In this document: in pieces, positions 60,089-64,000 of the stretch
Numbering within the stretch: the stretch's first letter is position 1
Layout: every line of letters starts with the position of its first letter
Assembly: GCA_002379985.1 (NCBI GenBank)
Contig: DFVG01000029.1
Coordinates: forward strand, 25,418-89,417
Reading direction: 5' to 3'
Source: Flavobacteriaceae bacterium UBA4166
GTDB taxonomy: Bacteria; Bacteroidota; Bacteroidia; Flavobacteriales; Flavobacteriaceae
DNA length: 64,000 nt
Program-made: the position numbers and the translations under genes
Notes under the pieces: model-generated
What the model was told of the DNA's origin: nothing
The model's input: the letters and a program-made list of their open reading frames with translations, nothing else
The model's database searches: none

Positions 60089-60110
60089 GCCCACTTCAAA
60101 AACAATTTAG

Positions 60111-60140
60111 AAAAGTCTCTGTTTTCGCAGAGACTTTTTT
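60111..60140 (+). terminator. intrinsic terminator after the T9SS gene
   Basis: AAAAGTCTCTG (60111-60121) pairs with CAGAGACTTTT (60128-60138), then further T. Confidence 0.85.
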
Positions 60141-60181
60141 TATTTCCTTATTTTTGAATTGTTCTTCCGAATACAAAACGA

Positions 60182-61156
60182 ATGCCTACGCCGTCTATCT
60201 TTACTATTGAAACACCCGATCAGTTCGAAACATATGCGCTGCAGTTGTTTCAGTATCAATTTGAAGAAGTACCGGTGTATCGAAAGTTTTGCAAACTATT
60301 GGGGATTTCTAAAAGTAAGGTGCGTTCTGTTGAAGCGATTCCTTTCTTGCCGATAGACTTCTTTAAGTCACATACGGTTCTTTCGAAAGCTAAAAAGCAT
60401 CACATTGTTTTTAAAAGCAGCGGAACCACCGGAAGCATTCCCAGTAAGCATTACGTTGCAGACGTCTCTCGATATGAAGAAAGCTTTCAAACCGCGTTTG
60501 AGAGAAACTACGGAACCCCTTCAGAAATGGTGATTCTTGCGCTTCTTCCTTCCTACTTAGAACGTGGTGATTCTTCTTTGATCTATATGGTACATCACTT
60601 GATCAATGCCACCGGTTCACCTCACAGTGGATTTTATCTTGACAACCTTTCCGCCTTGATCAAAAAGATTGACACCTTAGAAGCAGCGGGTATACCTACC
60701 CTACTTATTGGTGTTTCCTATGCGCTACTCGATTTGGTGGCAGCACATCAATTCAACCTAAAAACGACTACGGTTATGGAGACCGGAGGGATGAAAGGGC
60801 GTCGGAAGGAAATGGTGCGTTCTCAATTACATGCACTATTGAAAAAAGGATTTGGTGTTTCTCATATTCACAGCGAATACGGCATGACCGAATTGCTCTC
60901 ACAGGCCTATTCTAAAGGGGAAGGACTATTTATAACGCCTCCATGGATGCGTGTACTAACACGAGAAACAGAAGACCCGCTCTCTTACACCACCGGAAGA
61001 ACCGGAGGAATCAATGTGATTGATCTTGCCAATACATATTCTTGTGCCTTTATCGCAACGCAAGATCTGGGAAAAGTCCATGACTCCTATACCTTCGAAG
61101 TGTTAGGCAGATTTGATCATAGTGATGTTCGTGGCTGTAATTTAATGGTGGTGTAA
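60182..61156 (+). CDS. LuxE/acyl-adenylate-forming protein-like
   Basis: 324 residues. The family's ATP-loop is KSSGTTGSIPSKHYV near residue 79. The C-terminal half carries MTELLSQAYSK near 234 and HDSYTFEVLGRFDHSDVRG near the end, a recurring pattern of LuxE-like acyl-protein synthetases. It probably activates an acid as an acyl-adenylate. No LuxCD genes are near. It is followed by a transglutaminase-like membrane protein with a 1-base gap, so both are coupled. Confidence 0.75.
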   Translation: MPTPSIFTIETPDQFETYALQLFQYQFEEVPVYRKFCKLLGISKSKVRSVEAIPFLPIDFFKSHTVLSKAKKHHIVFKSSGTTGSIPSKHYVADVSRYEESFQTAFERNYGTPSEMVILALLPSYLERGDSSLIYMVHHLINATGSPHSGFYLDNLSALIKKIDTLEAAGIPTLLIGVSYALLDLVAAHQFNLKTTTVMETGGMKGRRKEMVRSQLHALLKKGFGVSHIHSEYGMTELLSQAYSKGEGLFITPPWMRVLTRETEDPLSYTTGRTGGINVIDLANTYSCAFIATQDLGKVHDSYTFEVLGRFDHSDVRGCNLMVV

Positions 61157-61157
61157 A

Positions 61158-62195
61158 ATGACAAAAAAACCTCAAGATAGTGCTTCGGGATGCATGTGGC
61201 CCTTATTGGTATGCGTTTTTACGCTCATCTCTTTTACAGCCATTCGTGGTTTTCTACAGCTTTCATGGTATCTTGCTTTGCCAACCGCATTGATCGCTGC
61301 ATCGGTCTTGACGCGCATTTTACTAGGACCTCCAAGCAAGCGAAGTCTGCTAACAAACACCTTTTTCATTCTTATGGTATTTGCAGGCGTCTATTGGGGA
61401 TTTCAGCAAGTATTGGATATTCTGCGAACCTTGAATGTGACAGAAAATGAAACCTTTAATGCGGAAGAAGCCGTTGCTGAATCGAAATTCGTGATCGACA
61501 GCGACACCTTAGACGTGTATGAAAGTCATCGGTTTTGGAGTGATAACTACGGAAATGATTACAATGGATACTTAAGAGTACGGCAAACCGATTACCTTGA
61601 ACTGAAAGACCACATTGCAACATATCGTGTTCCCGCAGGAAATTTTTGGGGAAGCCTCTATGATTATATTGAACGCACCGACGGCCCCAAGCTTGATCTC
61701 TTGTTCCAGACGTTTCAAGAAATGGGAAATACGTACCGTCTCAACCCCAGAGAATTTGCTGAAATGGTCGTTACCTGCATACAAGACATTCCCTATTCTT
61801 TTGTTTTTGAAGAAGCTTGCTTGCAGCCCCATCAATATGAACCTTCCATCAGAAAGATTCTCTTGGAATGTCCTGAATGTTGTATTGGTCATATTACCTA
61901 CGGCATTCAAAACCCGGTGTCTTTTTTACAGAATTTGAAAGGCGATTGCGACACGCGAACTGTCTTAATCTATTCGGTATTGAAACATTTTGGCTATGAC
62001 GTCGCCATATTGAATAGCGACTTTTACCGTCATTCGATCATCGGACTCAATCTTCCGGGTACTGGAAAGCATAAGGTCCACAACGGTAAACGCTACTATG
62101 TATGGGAGACCACGGCTCCTTATTTTGAATTGGGAACCCTTCCCTACAATTTTAATGACATTACCCATTGGGATGTGATACTAACCAGTAAATAA
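61158..62195 (+). CDS. transglutaminase-like membrane protein
   Basis: 345 residues. Three N-terminal membrane helices lie at about 12-30, 37-55 and 68-83. The rest contains the transglutaminase-like catalytic triad in order: KGDCDTRTVLIY near residue 257 (Cys), FYRHSIIGLNLPG near 290 (His), and YYVWETTAPYFELG near 315 (acidic residue). It probably acts in the periplasm as protease or cross-linker. It lies between a LuxE-like and a DUF350-like gene, all on the plus strand with gaps of 1 and 6 bases. Confidence 0.75.
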   Translation: MTKKPQDSASGCMWPLLVCVFTLISFTAIRGFLQLSWYLALPTALIAASVLTRILLGPPSKRSLLTNTFFILMVFAGVYWGFQQVLDILRTLNVTENETFNAEEAVAESKFVIDSDTLDVYESHRFWSDNYGNDYNGYLRVRQTDYLELKDHIATYRVPAGNFWGSLYDYIERTDGPKLDLLFQTFQEMGNTYRLNPREFAEMVVTCIQDIPYSFVFEEACLQPHQYEPSIRKILLECPECCIGHITYGIQNPVSFLQNLKGDCDTRTVLIYSVLKHFGYDVAILNSDFYRHSIIGLNLPGTGKHKVHNGKRYYVWETTAPYFELGTLPYNFNDITHWDVILTSK

Positions 62196-62201
62196 TACCT
62201 T

Positions 62202-62717
62202 ATGAATACATCGCTTTTTGTTCTCGCACTTTTAGAAATCATCCTCTCCCTAGTGGTTTCTGTTGTTATCATCTTTGCTTCCTATAAGATCATGAAGCGT
62301 CTTTTTTTCACAAATGAAGACGTTGAAGGTCAAAATATGGCCTTCAGTATTTTTACGGGAGGTGTGGTACTTTCCATAGGGATCATTCTCAGTGAAATCT
62401 TACCAACAATTACGAATGTGATACGCGTAGCCACCACACAACCGGAAGCCATCGATAGTTTTCAGATCGTACAGTATTCATTGTTGTATTTAGGAATTGG
62501 TTTTGTCATCAGCATCCTGATTAATGCTTCGGTGTTTTTGCTGTTCTCTATTTTAACACGTGGCATCAATGAGTTTCAAGCCATTCAACAAAACAATGTG
62601 GCGGTTGCGATCTTGGTCACAGCTATTTTAATCAGCATCACGTTGATTATAAAGGATAGTATTTCCTTATTAATCAGCTCGTTAGTTCCTTATCCTGAAG
62701 TTTCAAATTTTCTGTAA
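62202..62717 (+). CDS. DUF350-like membrane protein
   Basis: 171 residues with four membrane helices (about 5-28, 47-65, 90-118 and 135-155). The pattern SIFTGGVVLSIGIILSEIL and AVAILVTAILISITLIIKD repeats, as in DUF350, which has two similar halves. The function is unknown. It lies 6 bases after the transglutaminase-like gene and 40 bases before the YHS gene, suggesting a shared operon. Confidence 0.65.
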   Translation: MNTSLFVLALLEIILSLVVSVVIIFASYKIMKRLFFTNEDVEGQNMAFSIFTGGVVLSIGIILSEILPTITNVIRVATTQPEAIDSFQIVQYSLLYLGIGFVISILINASVFLLFSILTRGINEFQAIQQNNVAVAILVTAILISITLIIKDSISLLISSLVPYPEVSNFL

Positions 62718-62757
62718 TATCCTGTAAGGACATGTAGTTACTTCAGACTAAACCGCT

Positions 62758-63219
62758 ATGAAAACAACACAATTAATAGCGGTAGTATGTTGCTTCTTAG
62801 TAGGGATGCCACTTTCCGCACAAGACGAACTGGTTAATACAGATGATGGATATGCTGCAGAAGGGTATGATGTCGTTGCTTATTTTGAAGGCGAAGCCGA
62901 AAAAGGCAAAAATGACTATAGCGTAACCCATGATGGCGTTAGCTATCGATTTGCGTCCAAAGAACGTATGATGACCTTTAAAAAGGAACCTAAAAAATAC
63001 ATCCCTCAATACGGTGGATTCTGCGCCTACGCGATCGCCGAGGGTAAGAAAGTAGGCATCAACCCCAAACGCTTTAAAATTCAGGATGGAAAGTTGTATT
63101 TGTTCTATGACAGTTGGGGCGCGAATACCCTAAAAAAGTGGAATGAAGAAGGCCCTGAGGTGCTTCAACAAAAAGCAGATAAAAACTGGAAAGAAATTAC
63201 ACGAAAACAAAAAATGTAA
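62758..63219 (+). CDS. YHS domain protein with signal peptide
   Basis: 153 residues. Signal peptide (MKTTQLIAVVCCFLVGMPLSA) and a YHS-like core: GYDVVAYFEGEAEKGKNDYS near residue 38, then HDGVSYRFASKERMMTFKKE near 60. YHS domains are small Cys/His or metal-binding folds, found in metal transport and oxygenase proteins. The function here is unknown. It ends before a bidirectional terminator at 63245-63288. Confidence 0.75.
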   Translation: MKTTQLIAVVCCFLVGMPLSAQDELVNTDDGYAAEGYDVVAYFEGEAEKGKNDYSVTHDGVSYRFASKERMMTFKKEPKKYIPQYGGFCAYAIAEGKKVGINPKRFKIQDGKLYLFYDSWGANTLKKWNEEGPEVLQQKADKNWKEITRKQKM

Positions 63220-63244
63220 CGTTTCATAATTGGTTGGTTAGTTG

Positions 63245-63288
63245 ATATCCCCCGCATCGTTCGATTGAATGAGTGGGGGATATTTTTT
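63245..63288. terminator. intrinsic terminator between the YHS gene and tyrS
   Basis: ATATCCCCC (63245-63253) pairs with GGGGGATAT (63275-63283), followed by T on the plus strand. It ends the YHS gene, and the right edge touches the tyrS stop. Confidence 0.75.
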
Positions 63289-64000
63289 ATACCTTCCGAA
63301 GTAAAAAATAATTCTTTTTCCCGCGTTGTAGCAGCACAAATTGGTCGTTCATCAGATCTTCTTGGGTAATCGTATATCCTTCGGAAACTTTCTCTTTATT
63401 CACTGAAATGGAATTTTCTTTCAGTGCGCGTCGCGCTTCGCCATTCGACTTTAAAAATCCGGTGCTTTCCGCTAAGGCCGCAATAATATCGAGTCCGTTT
63501 TCAATTGCTTCGGAAGTTATTTCCGCTTGCGGAACCCCATCAAAGACATCCAAAAAAGTGGTTTCATCCAGCTGTTTTAAGTCGGTTGCCGTAGATCTTC
63601 CGAAGAGAATACCGGAAGCCTGCACTGCTTTTTCATACTCTTCGGCACCATGAACCGTAGTCGTAACTTCTTCCGCCAAACGCTTCTGAAGCATGCGCAT
63701 ATGTGGCGCATCTTGATGCTCTGCTACCAAGGCTTCAATAGTTTCGCGATCTAAAAAAGTAAAAATCTTAATATACTTTTCAGCATCTTCATCACTGGTG
63801 TTCAACCAATATTGGTAGAATTTATAGGGCGAGGTTCGCTTGGCATCCAACCAGACATTGCCGCCTTCACTCTTTCCGAACTTACTGCCGTCACTTTTCG
63901 TAATTAAAGGGCAGGTAAGCGCATAGCCTTTTCCACCCTCAATACGACGGATCAACTCTGTTCCAGTGGTAATATTTCCCCACTGGTCGCTTCCGCCCAT
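63287..64000 (-). CDS. tyrS: tyrosine-tRNA ligase, 3' part (5' end outside the window)
   Basis: 237 residues visible, from MGGSDQWGN at the window edge. The KMSKS motif appears as KFGKS near residue 42, the C-terminal S4-like domain begins around residue 165 (LKSNGEARRALKENSISVNK). The HIGH half and N-terminus are missing because the gene continues beyond 64000. It charges tRNA-Tyr with tyrosine. Confidence 0.9.
   Translation of the reverse strand: MGGSDQWGNITTGTELIRRIEGGKGYALTCPLITKSDGSKFGKSEGGNVWLDAKRTSPYKFYQYWLNTSDEDAEKYIKIFTFLDRETIEALVAEHQDAPHMRMLQKRLAEEVTTTVHGAEEYEKAVQASGILFGRSTATDLKQLDETTFLDVFDGVPQAEITSEAIENGLDIIAALAESTGFLKSNGEARRALKENSISVNKEKVSEGYTITQEDLMNDQFVLLQRGKKNYFLLRKV

Overview
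The window looks like a chromosome segment of a marine member of the Bacteroidota, most likely a Flavobacteriaceae. The evidence is three proteins with type IX secretion (T9SS) C-terminal sorting domains, promoters of the Bacteroidetes type (TTG about 20 bases before TAnnTTTG), a DnaE polymerase with a fused N-terminal exonuclease, an extended ribosomal protein S16 and many SusD-free SpII lipoproteins.

Layout. 1-6.8 kb: a hypothetical protein, a nitroreductase, and a TetR-ABC-HlyD-TolC export operon with a perfect inverted repeat that may be its operator. 6.8-12.5 kb (minus strand): a di-heme peroxidase, a secreted PhoX-like protein and a cytochrome/FG-GAP lipoprotein. 12.5-21.7 kb: cell-surface genes, including a fused glycosyltransferase, a lipoprotein with 18 DGYY pentapeptides, a five-repeat T9SS protein, an apparently unannotated structured RNA at about 16957-17090, a COG4315-like protein and a cold shock gene.

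22025-35928 is an AT-rich integrative island of about 13.9 kb in the 3' end of tRNA-Asp, bounded by 30-base perfect direct repeats. It has an integrase, an XRE regulator, a winged-helix protein, a RecA/Sak4-like ATPase, a DUF3871-like protein, a phage-type helicase, a GIY-YIG gene cut by one TGA, and a RadC-like protein. No phage structural or conjugation genes are visible, so it resembles a satellite or mobilizable island. At the end far from the integrase is a compact four-gene operon (adenine methyltransferase, metallophosphoesterase, ORC/CDC6-like ATPase, unknown Rossmann-like protein). It is the best candidate here for an undescribed, probably anti-phage, system.

36-64 kb returns to housekeeping DNA: DUF58, ClpP, thioredoxin, bestrophin, DnaE, rpsP-rimM-trmN6, glutaryl-CoA dehydrogenase, an Fe-S/electron-transfer cluster (ferredoxin, flavoprotein reductase, NifU, Mrp), an alkyltransferase-like protein, TrmB, a two-component system, a T9SS protein, a LuxE-like/transglutaminase-like/DUF350 cluster, a YHS protein and the 3' part of tyrS, which runs off the window.
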